Origin: Roseimaritima sp.
GTDB taxonomy: Bacteria > Planctomycetota > Planctomycetia > Pirellulales > Pirellulaceae
DNA: 6,831 nt
Direction of reading: 5' to 3'
Assembly: GCA_007124075.1 (NCBI GenBank)
Contig: SLFV01000527.1
Location: 1-6,831 of the forward strand
Below the pieces are notes generated by a model that saw only the letters and a list, made by a program, of their open reading frames with translations, was not told where the DNA came from and did no database searches. Shown one piece after another: positions 1 through 6,320 of this stretch. Positions within the stretch are counted from its first letter, which is position 1. Every line of letters starts with the position of its first letter. Both the position numbers and the translations under genes were made by a program.

Positions 1-3000
1 GATCACGCACTCCGTAGAATCCAGGCTCCTCATCCCGCTCATTTCGGTAGCGTCGGCCGCCAAGGGGGCAACGTATTTCAGCCACTGCCTCGCCATTTGC
101 GGTTCCAAACGGATATTTTCCGCAAATCGTCCCGGCTGCTGCTCCAACCACAAATGGCCATTTTCGTAATGAACTGTGCCGCCGACGTTTAACTGGCCCA
201 TCTGCATAGGAATCGTCGTCGGTGCGATCACCGTGCGGATTTCCCTGATGTCCAAATTGGCAACACTGGGTCCAAAATTGATATCCGCGATTTTTCCCTT
301 CTGCCATCCGACCGAACCGAGCACCTGGATCGCCAATTCGTCATTGGGTTGCCGCTGGATTTCGATTTCCAAGGGAGTTTTGTGCGTCCCTTCCAGTCGC
401 ACGGACTGTCCCGCCAGCTCGGATAGCTGCTGGGAAATCTGCGCCATGTTCACTTCCGTCGGCCCCATCAATTTGACTTCGCCCTGGGTAGTATTCCAAA
501 TCACATGGCCATCCAGGACCGTATTGAACCAACGCGTTGTGACCTGGACATGATCCACGACCGCGCCGCCGGTACTAGCGTCGTAACGCAAAATGCCACG
601 TACCGTGCCGCTGGGTTCATTCCACAGCAAACTGGGGGCAGGTGCCGAATTGCGTGCGGAAGCCTGCAAACGGATGGGCCCCGTAAATCCTTGCGACACT
701 CCGGTTCCCAGACGTGACAACGAAAAGTTTGTGACTTGCGCGTCGGTATCGATCGACCAGATCCCGTCCTGTTGACTTACCGTTGCACGGCCCTCGCTAC
801 GACCAGCGAAGCGATACTGGTCCAGCGACCCGGCCGGCGCTGCCGACGTGTAGCTGACCGGTTGGATCGGACGATTCGCGGGAGCCGGTGGACCGGGGGT
901 AACCACAGGCCGAACCGCATTTTGCAACCGCTGCAGGTCGAACCTCCAGCCCAATTCCATTTCTGCAGCATCGCTGCTGGAGTGCCCCGCGGCTGCCATC
1001 GTGAACGCTTCGCTTTCCAGTGTCAGTGTGTTGGCTGTCATAACGTTCAAAGGCCATTTGTACGCTCCTTCGAATTTGACGATCAAGCCAGGCTGACTGA
1101 AAGCTGAAGTACCCCAAACAATTCTAGGCTGCTGCCAGTTGATATCGACCGATCGGACTTGGCCACGATCCTGCGCAACGTCCGCAACCATTTGCAACTG
1201 AAAATTCCCCTCGACACTTTTCAGATCCGCGGGCAACCAGGGTGCCGCCAATTGCGCGACCGAACGCCCGTCACCAGCGCCCTCGATTCGCAGTGGAATG
1301 ACGTTGCCTTCGGTAGGTCTGGCAACCGCACTGCGTAAGTTCGCCGACCAGCGATGACCGTCCCCCTGCAGCGAGGATTGAAATCGAGTTAACTCCGTCA
1401 GGGTTTCACCATCCCAAATACCCGTTGCTTGCAAATTTGCTGCTAATTGGGGTTGCCGCAAGACCTGACCGCTGGGCATTTGCAAATTTAAATCGCGAGC
1501 ACTGAAATCACCCTTCAAATTCCATTGGTTCCCCTGAGCGGCTGCCCAGGAGAGACTCCCTCGCGCGATTCCTCGCAGTCCCGCATCGGGAAGTGTCACC
1601 AGCGGTTGCAACATGAGCGCCAAGCGATTGAAATCGACATCGAATTCGGCTTTGCCCGCGCGCAAGTCGCCTTGCCCCGATGCCGACCCGAACGCACTGG
1701 CCACCCGGATCTGTTCTGCGTTCGGCAGACCATCACGCAGTGCAATCGTCGCATTGGCGGTAAGTGGTTCCAGCGTGACATTGCGATTTCCCGACCGTGC
1801 ACGCATTGGGGTGGTGCGTAACGAACAGACCGTGCGGTAGATCCCATCGTCCCCCTGCCGGGAGTCGATTTTGCCCAGAACGCGGCCGTCGATAAGCTGC
1901 GTATCAGCCCGTAGCGGCAGCAATCCAGGGGCGGAGCGGTCCAGTCGCACCAGATCCAAATCCAGCGAGCCACTGCCGTTGATCGTTTGCATCCATGCCA
2001 GCGGGTCCAACGATCCACTGGGCAGCGGGACCGTGCCCGACATGGTAACGTGCCCGAAATCGGCGGCCGCACGCAATCCTTCTGTCGTTACTCCATTGTT
2101 AACGTAGCGAATCGTTCCATTAACCTGCGCCAGTTCGTTGGTCCAAGTCCGCGTCCCCAACCGCTTGTCACTGGCCACCAATTTTCGAACTTCAAGTTGC
2201 TGAAAACGGGTGATGAGCGGACCGCTGGTCAATTGTGACGCGTGCAGCGTTCCGGTCGCGTCGCCGGACAACTGATCAGGCAGCCCACCAGCGGATTCAG
2301 GGAAACGGCTTTTAACCAGCGTCACGATGTGCAGCGGAACATTACGCATCTGCACTTCCGTCGTCCAAACCGCTTGGCCGGCATTGTAAGTCGAAGCAGC
2401 AGCGGGCAATTGCAACGCGAATTCAATCGCACCGTTGGCGTGCTGCGGATCGGTCAACACCGCCGAACCATGCACATCGATCAACGCCGCGGACATGTCG
2501 ACCGTCACATCGACATTGCCGACAAACCATTGCGTCGCCGCTTGCAGATCACGAACCAAAACGTTGGCGTCATGAATTTCAACCTGTCCGGTCACGCCCT
2601 TGCCATCCGCATCATCCGCCAACAGGATGGACAGGTCGTCTTCTAGGCTGCTGCGGCCATGATCAATCGCAATTTCTGATTGAATACCACCCAACCGAAT
2701 CGCACCGAGGCTGGAAAGCCCTTTGATGCAGTCCAGGATCCTGATTTCGGTCTGCACGGTTTCGATCGTCGCCTTGGTCGCCCCGGAGGCGCCCACGACT
2801 TCAACACCATCGAGTCGAATCGGAGTGATCCAACCGAACTGCATCGTATCGACTCGCACGTCAAACCCGTAGCCGGCGGCGATTCGCTGGACCATCGAAT
2901 GCCCGATGCTTGTATGGGCCGCAACGCTGGGCAGCACCAATACCAGGATTGCCAACGTCGCCAATCCCAGTAAGACCAGTGTGCGCGTACGACGACTGCG

Positions 3001-3072
3001 TTGGCCGCGACGCCGCGTTGTACGTTGCCGTAAAGCGTCTAAATAATGATTGCCCGCCGGATCGTCCACCAT
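1..3072 (-). CDS. Large AsmA/TamB-like membrane-anchored protein, N-terminal 1024 residues (C-terminus beyond the window)
   Basis: The frame stays open from an ATG at 3072 to base 1 with no stop, so at least 1024 residues are encoded. Residues 1-30 are strongly basic (RQRTTRRRGQRSRRTR), residues 31-52 form one hydrophobic segment, and the rest is predicted to lie outside the cytoplasm. Residues 53-140 follow the usual start of AsmA/TamB-type proteins: a short helix, then VRVDTMQFGWITPIRLDGVEV and a 'lG.irL.gi' strand. Beyond that the chain is a long run of amphipathic beta-strands (NGTIRYVNNGV, KGDFSARDLNLQMP), with a proline-rich linker near residues 723-735 (PGPPAPANRPIQP). Known family members form long periplasmic beta-grooves that move lipids between membranes or assist outer-membrane assembly; that role here is inferred from fold alone. 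The frame is open upstream to 3261, with in-frame ATGs at 3237 and 3150. I prefer 3072 because a GGGAA lies 9 bases upstream, a promoter-like pair sits at 3164-3135, and the basic-plus-TM N-terminus begins there. Confidence 0.8.
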   Translation of the reverse strand, partial: MVDDPAGNHYLDALRQRTTRRRGQRSRRTRTLVLLGLATLAILVLVLPSVAAHTSIGHSMVQRIAAGYGFDVRVDTMQFGWITPIRLDGVEVVGASGATKATIETVQTEIRILDCIKGLSSLGAIRLGGIQSEIAIDHGRSSLEDDLSILLADDADGKGVTGQVEIHDANVLVRDLQAATQWFVGNVDVTVDMSAALIDVHGSAVLTDPQHANGAIEFALQLPAAASTYNAGQAVWTTEVQMRNVPLHIVTLVKSRFPESAGGLPDQLSGDATGTLHASQLTSGPLITRFQQLEVRKLVASDKRLGTRTWTNELAQVNGTIRYVNNGVTTEGLRAAADFGHVTMSGTVPLPSGSLDPLAWMQTINGSGSLDLDLVRLDRSAPGLLPLRADTQLIDGRVLGKIDSRQGDDGIYRTVCSLRTTPMRARSGNRNVTLEPLTANATIALRDGLPNAEQIRVASAFGSASGQGDLRAGKAEFDVDFNRLALMLQPLVTLPDAGLRGIARGSLSWAAAQGNQWNLKGDFSARDLNLQMPSGQVLRQPQLAANLQATGIWDGETLTELTRFQSSLQGDGHRWSANLRSAVARPTEGNVIPLRIEGAGDGRSVAQLAAPWLPADLKSVEGNFQLQMVADVAQDRGQVRSVDINWQQPRIVWGTSAFSQPGLIVKFEGAYKWPLNVMTANTLTLESEAFTMAAAGHSSSDAAEMELGWRFDLQRLQNAVRPVVTPGPPAPANRPIQPVSYTSAAPAGSLDQYRFAGRSEGRATVSQQDGIWSIDTDAQVTNFSLSRLGTGVSQGFTGPIRLQASARNSAPAPSLLWNEPSGTVRGILRYDASTGGAVVDHVQVTTRWFNTVLDGHVIWNTTQGEVKLMGPTEVNMAQISQQLSELAGQSVRLEGTHKTPLEIEIQRQPNDELAIQVLGSVGWQKGKIADINFGPSVANLDIREIRTVIAPTTIPMQMGQLNVGGTVHYENGHLWLEQQPGRFAENIRLEPQMARQWLKYVAPLAADATEMSGMRSLDSTECVI

Positions 3073-3134
3073 GACTATCGATTCCCATCCAAGTGCCAAC
3101 AGACTGCGGCTCGTTCGGTCCAGTCCGTGTCGGA

Positions 3135-3164
3135 ATAATAGAACAGTCATGTCGTTGGGTACAA
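3135..3164 (-). promoter_or_regulatory. Candidate promoter of the AsmA/TamB-like gene
   Basis: On the minus strand TTGTAC (3164-3159) and TATTAT (3140-3135, one mismatch to TATAAT) are separated by 18 bases. A transcript starting near 3128 would have a leader of about 55 bases before the ATG at 3072. The -35 element matches only in its TTG, so the call rests mainly on the -10 and the position. If real, it excludes the in-frame ATGs at 3150 and 3237 as starts. Confidence 0.35.
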
Positions 3165-3260
3165 GACGACTTTTTTCTCGCCAAAAACGAAGGGGCAACA
3201 ACCAAGGCTGACCTATCGTTAGGACGATTAGCACCATCGATTGGAGCCTGTTCAGCCATG

Positions 3261-3298
3261 TTCAATGCCGGCTAAACGGTTCAACGCTGGCTAACCGG
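3261..3298. repeat. Two adjacent 19-bp imperfect direct repeats
   Basis: TTCAATGCCGGCTAAACGG (3261-3279) is followed immediately by TTCAACGCTGGCTAACCGG (3280-3298), with 16 of 19 positions identical. They lie about 100-130 bases upstream of the candidate promoter of the large minus-strand gene. They could be a tandem regulator site or a simple local duplication; the sequence does not decide. Confidence 0.6.
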
Positions 3299-3434
3299 TA
3301 AAAATGAGGCCCTTGCCCCCCAACGCCAAGCGGCGGCCATTTGTGGCAGGTTCCCGGTTAGATCGCAATTCGTCCCAATCCGGAATGCGCAGCACGATTT
3401 TGTTAAGCCTTCGATCCTCATTAGCCCTCAAGCG

Positions 3435-4238
3435 TCAAAAAGAATGTTCTTGGCCGGGGTATTGGCCGTTGCGAACTTCCTGACCGAACTGTTGAACTGC
3501 CGACGTAATCGTCTGACGCAAGTTTGCGTACGCCTTGGCAAACTTCGGCACGTGACCTGCGGTCAGCCCCAGCAGGTCGTGCGTCACCAAGACTTGGCCA
3601 GACACATCGGGCCCGGAGCCGATACCGATCGTTGGCACCGTTAGCGTTTGGGTAATCTGGGCGGTAATTGGCGCAGCAACGCATTCAATCAACACGGCAA
3701 AAGCACCGGCTTGCTGTGCGACCGTTGCATCATTAATCAGTCGTTCCGCGTCGCGTTGCACGCGGTATCCTCCCGCTTGGTGCACGCTTTGCGGCCGCAA
3801 ACCAACATGGGCCATGACGGGGATGCCAGCGTTTGCCAACGCCGCGATCCGATCGGCTTGCTCGCTGCCCCCTTCCAACTTAACCGCGTGACAGGTCGTC
3901 TCTTGTAAAATCCTAGCCCCCGCCCGCAACGTCCGTTGAAGGCTTAACTGGCCTTCGGGAAACGGCAAGTCGACTACCACAAACGCCCGCTGGGCTGCAC
4001 GTCCGACCATTTCGGCGTGATAGATCATCTGATCCAGCGTGACCGGCAACGTCGTTTCGCGCCCTTGGACGACCATGGACAGCGAATCACCAACCAGCAA
4101 ACAATCGATCCCGGCTTGGTCCAAAATGGCAGCGGTCGGGTAATCGTAAGCGGTCAGCATCGTGATCGGTTGCCGCTGAAGCGCCATCTTGGCCAGGGTG
4201 GCCGTGGTGATGCGGCGTGTTGGAGGGTTGGCAGACAT
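3435..4238 (-). CDS. panB: 3-methyl-2-oxobutanoate hydroxymethyltransferase (ketopantoate hydroxymethyltransferase)
   Basis: PanB catalyses the first step of pantothenate and hence CoA synthesis in the cytoplasm: transfer of a hydroxymethyl group from 5,10-methylene-tetrahydrofolate to 3-methyl-2-oxobutanoate, giving ketopantoate. The 267-residue product matches the E. coli enzyme (264 residues) along its length as a single (beta/alpha)8 barrel. Diagnostic blocks are TAYDYPTA (29-36), LLVGDSLSMVVQG (47-59) with metal ligand Asp51, DLPF (90-93) with the second metal ligand Asp90, KLEGG (120-124) with Glu122, H144 in MAHVGL, the catalytic Glu185 in IECV, IGIGSG (204-209), and the C-terminal PKFAK and YPGQEHSF. 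All active-site positions are present, so the enzyme should be functional. The ATG at 4238 gives the expected N-terminus but has no strong Shine-Dalgarno sequence. No panC or panD is adjacent in this window. The gene diverges from the phosphoesterase gene across 124 bases. Confidence 0.97.
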   Translation of the reverse strand: MSANPPTRRITTATLAKMALQRQPITMLTAYDYPTAAILDQAGIDCLLVGDSLSMVVQGRETTLPVTLDQMIYHAEMVGRAAQRAFVVVDLPFPEGQLSLQRTLRAGARILQETTCHAVKLEGGSEQADRIAALANAGIPVMAHVGLRPQSVHQAGGYRVQRDAERLINDATVAQQAGAFAVLIECVAAPITAQITQTLTVPTIGIGSGPDVSGQVLVTHDLLGLTAGHVPKFAKAYANLRQTITSAVQQFGQEVRNGQYPGQEHSF

Positions 4239-4310
4239 GGGGAAGCATGGGTATTGGCGAAAGTGATTGACAAACCAGTCGGACGCGATGGGTCAGGCGG
4301 CAGGATTGCG

Positions 4311-4316
4311 TACAAT
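4311..4316 (+). promoter_or_regulatory. Candidate -10 element of the phosphoesterase gene
   Basis: TACAAT, preceded by TTGCG, lies 46 bases upstream of the ATG at 4363 in the divergent spacer with panB. No good -35 hexamer is present 16-18 bases upstream; a TTGACA at 4267-4272 is too far away. A near-identical TTGCGT-TACAAT stands at a similar distance before the DUF1080 gene, which is the main support. Confidence 0.35.
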
Positions 4317-4351
4317 ACCGGTTTGCTCAACCCATCGCCGGAAGAAAAACT

Positions 4352-4355
4352 GGAG
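4352..4355 (+). promoter_or_regulatory. Ribosome binding site that fixes the phosphoesterase start
   Basis: GGAG ends 7 bases before the ATG at 4363. It supports this ATG over an in-frame TTG at 4267, which would add 32 residues unlike the family (they include CSTHRRKKNWSLQ) and lies upstream of the candidate -10 element. Confidence 0.7.
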
Positions 4356-4362
4356 CTTGCAA

Positions 4363-4983
4363 ATGAAATTTCTTTGTTTTAGTGATCTGCATTGCGATCA
4401 AGCGGCCGCGCGCAAATTGGTTCGCAAAGCAAACGAAGCGGATATCTTGCTGGGTGCGGGTGACTTTGCCAAGCAGCATCGGGGATTGGCCGACACGCTG
4501 GACATCCTGGCGGCCATCGATCGACCCGCGATCCTGGTGCCCGGCAACGGCGAGACGGCGGAGGAACTGACAGATGCCGCTGCGGTCTGGCGGTCTGCTG
4601 TCGTGCTGCATGGTGCGGGCTGTACGATCAACCAAGTTGCGTTTTGGGGTGTGGGCGGTGGGATCCCTGTCACGCCGTTTGGTGATTGGAGCTACGATTT
4701 TGACGAAAAAACCGCGTTGGGCTTGCTGCAGGACTGCCCTCGACATGGGGTGTTGGTCGTCCATTCCCCACCGCTGGATACCGTGGACCACGATTCAACC
4801 GGACGCATCCGAGGCAGCTCGGCGATTCGAGAAATCATCCTACAGCGGCAACCGCGATTGGTGGTCTGCGGACATATCCACAGCAGTTGGCAACAACAAA
4901 CGACGTTGGGGGAGACTCTGATATTAAATGCGGGGCCGGAAGGGGTGCTGTTGGACGTGGCAGGCGAACCCGCACAGAGCTGA
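4363..4983 (+). CDS. Icc-related calcineurin-like metallophosphoesterase
   Basis: The 206-residue protein has the metal-binding motifs of the calcineurin-like phosphoesterase fold in order: SDLHCD (Asp8, His10), GAGD (Asp34), PGNGE (Asn62), VVHSPP (His134) and CGHIHSS (His171, His173). The middle and end (FWGVGGGIPVTPFGDW at 94-109, the conserved RGSSAIREII helix at 150-159, LNAGPEG at 188-194) match the group described as Icc-related predicted phosphoesterases (COG2129). Such enzymes hydrolyse phosphomonoesters or phosphodiesters with two metal ions; the substrate cannot be told from sequence. There is no signal peptide, so it is probably cytoplasmic. The start is the ATG after GGAG and gives MKFLCFSDLH, the normal family N-terminus. 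The metal motif reads GNGE rather than the commoner GNHD or GNCD, but the asparagine ligand is kept. It appears to be a single-gene unit that diverges from panB, with no sign of a functional link to it. Confidence 0.9.
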   Translation: MKFLCFSDLHCDQAAARKLVRKANEADILLGAGDFAKQHRGLADTLDILAAIDRPAILVPGNGETAEELTDAAAVWRSAVVLHGAGCTINQVAFWGVGGGIPVTPFGDWSYDFDEKTALGLLQDCPRHGVLVVHSPPLDTVDHDSTGRIRGSSAIREIILQRQPRLVVCGHIHSSWQQQTTLGETLILNAGPEGVLLDVAGEPAQS

Positions 4984-5102
4984 CACCACAGGAATCGTGG
5001 CGGCTTGCGATGCCATCTCGCGAAACGGCTCGCTGATCGCCAAAGCATCCAGTTTCAAGTCGTTTCGCACTTTCGGTGGCGGATGAAAATCGCTCCATTT
5101 TT

Positions 5103-5116
5103 CCAGCTTGCGCTGG
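5103..5116 (+). terminator. Weak stem-loop, possible terminator of the phosphoesterase gene
   Basis: CCAGC and GCTGG pair around a TTGC loop and are followed by only three T residues. It lies 120 bases after the stop codon. The short stem and T-run make this a poor intrinsic terminator, listed only because nothing better follows the gene. Confidence 0.2.
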
Positions 5117-5132
5117 TTTCAGCGGCCGCAGA

Positions 5133-5138
5133 TTGACA
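5133..5138 (+). promoter_or_regulatory. Consensus -35-like TTGACA upstream of the TerB-like gene
   Basis: TTGACA is a perfect -35 hexamer in an AT-rich patch. The best -10-like sequence after it, TAAAAT at 5164-5169, is 25 bases away, longer than the usual 16-18. If transcription begins nearby, the leader to the ATG at 5376 would be about 200 bases and would include the 5269-5295 hairpin. Confidence 0.25.
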
Positions 5139-5268
5139 TGAAAAACGAACTCGAAATGCTAAATAAAATTTAACGTTTACGGCCAAGCAATTAACAAGAC
5201 ACTTTGATGCCACATGCGTATCATTGACGATGACAAAATGTGCGGCTTACGCAGTTGCTGGCCGGGAT

Positions 5269-5295
5269 GATCAATGGTGCTTGGCACTATTGATC
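5269..5295. repeat. Strong inverted repeat / hairpin in the leader of the TerB-like gene
   Basis: GATCAATGGTGC (5269-5280) pairs with GCACTATTGATC (5284-5295) around a 3-base TTG loop: 11 Watson-Crick pairs and one G-T pair. It lies about 80 bases before the chosen start. It covers the alternative ATG at 5274, which would be hidden in the stem. There is no T-run after it, so it is not a standard terminator. It may be an operator dyad or an RNA leader hairpin. Confidence 0.75.
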
Positions 5296-5360
5296 GCGCA
5301 CGGGGCATTTTGCTGGCTGCACAAGAAATGTCCGGGCGTTTAGTTTCTTCCGAGTTTCAC

Positions 5361-5366
5361 GGGGAG
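5361..5366 (+). promoter_or_regulatory. Ribosome binding site that fixes the TerB-like start
   Basis: GGGGAG stands 9 bases before the ATG at 5376 and is the strongest Shine-Dalgarno match in the region. It favours 5376 over the in-frame ATG at 5274, whose start codon is inside a hairpin. Confidence 0.6.
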
Positions 5367-5375
5367 TTTTTTGTC

Positions 5376-5945
5376 ATGGCACCGATCAGCCACTTACGCT
5401 GTCCGATGCAGCGGGCCGTTGAACTGAAATGCGGTCGCACGACGATGTCGCTGGGCGATGGCTCTCATCAACACTTCAGCGCAGGGCAAATCCGTCAACG
5501 ACTGGCGGAGTACACGGGGATCACGGACCAGGATCTTCTGGATCGATTGATGCAACACGGTTTCCGCGCGGAAACCGTGGAGGCGTTGACCTTGCTGCCG
5601 GTTGCGATGGCGGCTTGGGCAAGTGGTTCGGTTACTGCCGAGGAACGAAGGACCGCAGAGCTGGCGATTGCCGATTCGGACATCTGCACGAACGTCGAGG
5701 CCATTGAAAAGTACCGTTCCTGGCTGCAGCGACGTCCCGCGCCTGAGCTTTGGCAGTTGTGGCACGATTTCACGGTGTCGCGCGTGGGTGTTCTGGGGTC
5801 TACCTGGTTCGCCAATCGGGGACGCTCTGTCCTGGCTTCGGCCAAACGTGTCGCTGCGGCGTCGGGAGGAATGTTTGGATTTGGCTGGGTCAGCCCGGCG
5901 GAACACCAAGTTTTGCGGCGGATCGAGGCAACGCACATTTCCTGA
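5376..5945 (+). CDS. TerB-like helical domain protein of unknown function
   Basis: The 189-residue product has no signal peptide or membrane segment and is probably cytoplasmic. Residues 69-132 resemble the TerB-like helical fold: a helix LTLLPVAMAAWASGSVTAEERR (split LTLLPVAMAAWASG / SVTAEERR, 71-92), then a WLQRRPAPELWQLW segment (116-129). The C-terminus GGMFGFGWVSPAEHQVLRRIE (split GGMFGFGW / VSPAEHQVLRRIE) has the glycine-rich turn and 'VS..E..vL' ending I recall from small TerB-like proteins of planctomycetes and other bacteria. Most relatives have an acidic residue in 'AWADG'; here it is Ser83 (AWASG), so metal binding may be weakened. TerB proteins are linked to tellurite and stress responses, but no other ter gene is nearby and I would not infer that role. 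The start at 5376 rests on GGGGAG upstream; ATG 5274 would give 223 residues. Codons 61-68 form a perfect 24-bp palindrome. Confidence 0.75.
   Translation: MAPISHLRCPMQRAVELKCGRTTMSLGDGSHQHFSAGQIRQRLAEYTGITDQDLLDRLMQHGFRAETVEALTLLPVAMAAWASGSVTAEERRTAELAIADSDICTNVEAIEKYRSWLQRRPAPELWQLWHDFTVSRVGVLGSTWFANRGRSVLASAKRVAAASGGMFGFGWVSPAEHQVLRRIEATHIS
5556..5579. repeat. Perfect 24-bp palindrome inside the TerB-like gene
   Basis: CACGGTTTCCGC is followed directly by its exact reverse complement GCGGAAACCGTG. The palindrome coincides with codons 61-68, so both strands read HGFRAETV in the same phase. It could form a 10-bp RNA hairpin with a GCGC loop, or be a symmetric protein-binding site. Confidence 0.9.
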
Positions 5946-6098
5946 AGGGATGTGAATCTTTCGGCAGCATGGGCTGAAAAGGTCGTCTGTTGCCCGTGAG
6001 AAATAAAGCCACTGGACGCTGCTTTCGCGGAGCAGAAGGCGGCGACGGTTGCTTCACCGCGCCTGCGGGAATGCCTCACCGGCCCCAATACGCTTCTT

Positions 6099-6134
6099 AC
6101 CCCCCCCTCCGCTGTGGGTGTGCGGCCGGGGGGT
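6099..6134. repeat. Compound GC hairpin in the intergenic region
   Basis: ACCCCCC (6099-6105) pairs with GGGGGGT (6128-6134), and inside it CCGC (6109-6112) pairs with GCGG (6122-6125) around a 9-base loop. Neither strand has a T-run after it, so it is not a normal intrinsic terminator, although it could still slow polymerase. Confidence 0.65.
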
Positions 6135-6164
6135 GCCGAAGGCGGGCGGCTGATTCGGTGATCT

Positions 6165-6207
6165 CTTCGCCCAGTCCTGCGACGCCGGAATGCAAGGGAG
6201 GGCGAAG
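6165..6207. repeat. 8-bp inverted repeat with a 27-base loop
   Basis: CTTCGCCC (6165-6172) and GGGCGAAG (6200-6207) are exact reverse complements. The pair lies in the same GC-rich block as the hairpin at 6099-6134 and may belong to the same structured or repetitive element. Confidence 0.5.
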
Positions 6208-6314
6208 GTTGTCGACCAGACAGATAGCTAGGGCTGCTAGATTCTGATCTGCCGCTCGCCTGAAATGGCGAAGTTCCTTTCAAAATGTTCTTCAACAGCG
6301 TTCCGCGTTTGCGT

Positions 6315-6320
6315 TACAAT
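6315..6320 (+). promoter_or_regulatory. Candidate -10 element of the DUF1080 gene
   Basis: TACAAT, preceded by TTGCGT, ends 54 bases before the ATG at 6375. The possible -35 (TTCAAC at 6291-6296, 18-base spacer) is weak. The resemblance to TTGCG-TACAAT before the phosphoesterase gene is the main support. Confidence 0.35.

Larger units (their letters stand above)
3073..3434. other. Non-coding stretch between panB and the AsmA/TamB-like gene
   Basis: Both flanking genes are on the minus strand, but a gap of 362 bases argues against tight co-transcription. The stretch holds the candidate promoter at 3135-3164, the 19-bp tandem repeat at 3261-3298, and an 8-bp inverted repeat (CTAACCGG at 3291-3298, CCGGTTAG at 3354-3361). 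A convincing terminator for panB was not found: a T5 run on the minus strand near 3304-3300 follows only a poor GGCC/GGCC pairing. Short open frames here lack a good start, a ribosome binding site or a recognisable product. Confidence 0.6.
4984..5375. other. Non-coding leader region between the phosphoesterase and TerB-like genes
   Basis: This 392-base stretch is AT-richer than its surroundings around 5140-5240. It holds a small stem (5103-5116), a consensus TTGACA (5133-5138), an AT-rich TAAAAT (5164-5169), a nested weak stem (CACAT 5211-5215 with ATGTG 5238-5242, TCAT/ATGA inside) and the strong hairpin at 5269-5295. A frame open from ATG 5274 joins the downstream gene, but its first 34 residues look non-coding. 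The stretch is best read as a promoter plus a structured 5' leader. Confidence 0.55.

Noticed and set aside
1429..1489. Repeated TTGCAAATTT with local palindromes
   Set aside because: Both copies encode Asn-Leu-Gln in the AsmA/TamB-like protein (AAT TTG CAA on the minus strand), so ordinary codon use explains them.
1596..2072. Minus-strand frame of 158 codons and several plus-strand frames within 1-3072
   Set aside because: They overlap a 1024-codon uninterrupted frame with coherent membrane-anchor and beta-strand character, and their translations are Arg/Cys/Trp-rich shadows.
3300..3340. Possible intrinsic terminator of panB on the minus strand (T5 run near 3304-3300)
   Set aside because: The only stem is GGCC pairing with GGCC across a long loop, too weak to call.
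3291..3431. Minus-strand frame of about 46 codons in phase with panB after its stop (TTG 3431 to TAG 3291)
   Set aside because: PanB ends normally at YPGQEHSF, so this is not a lost extension. There is no ribosome binding site and no recognisable product.
4267..4362. N-terminal extension of the phosphoesterase from a TTG at 4267
   Set aside because: The added residues do not resemble the family, a GGAG stands before the ATG at 4363, and the candidate -10 element lies inside the extension.
5990..6247. 85-codon plus-strand frame in the hairpin-rich spacer
   Set aside because: It begins at a TTG without a ribosome binding site. The composition is Arg/Gly/Pro/Cys-rich and follows from the GC-rich structured DNA.
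5495..6295. 266-codon open frame on the minus strand across the TerB-like gene and the next spacer
   Set aside because: Half of it is antisense to a better-supported gene with its own ribosome binding site. The product is Ser/Arg/Pro-rich with no domain, and no start signal precedes it.
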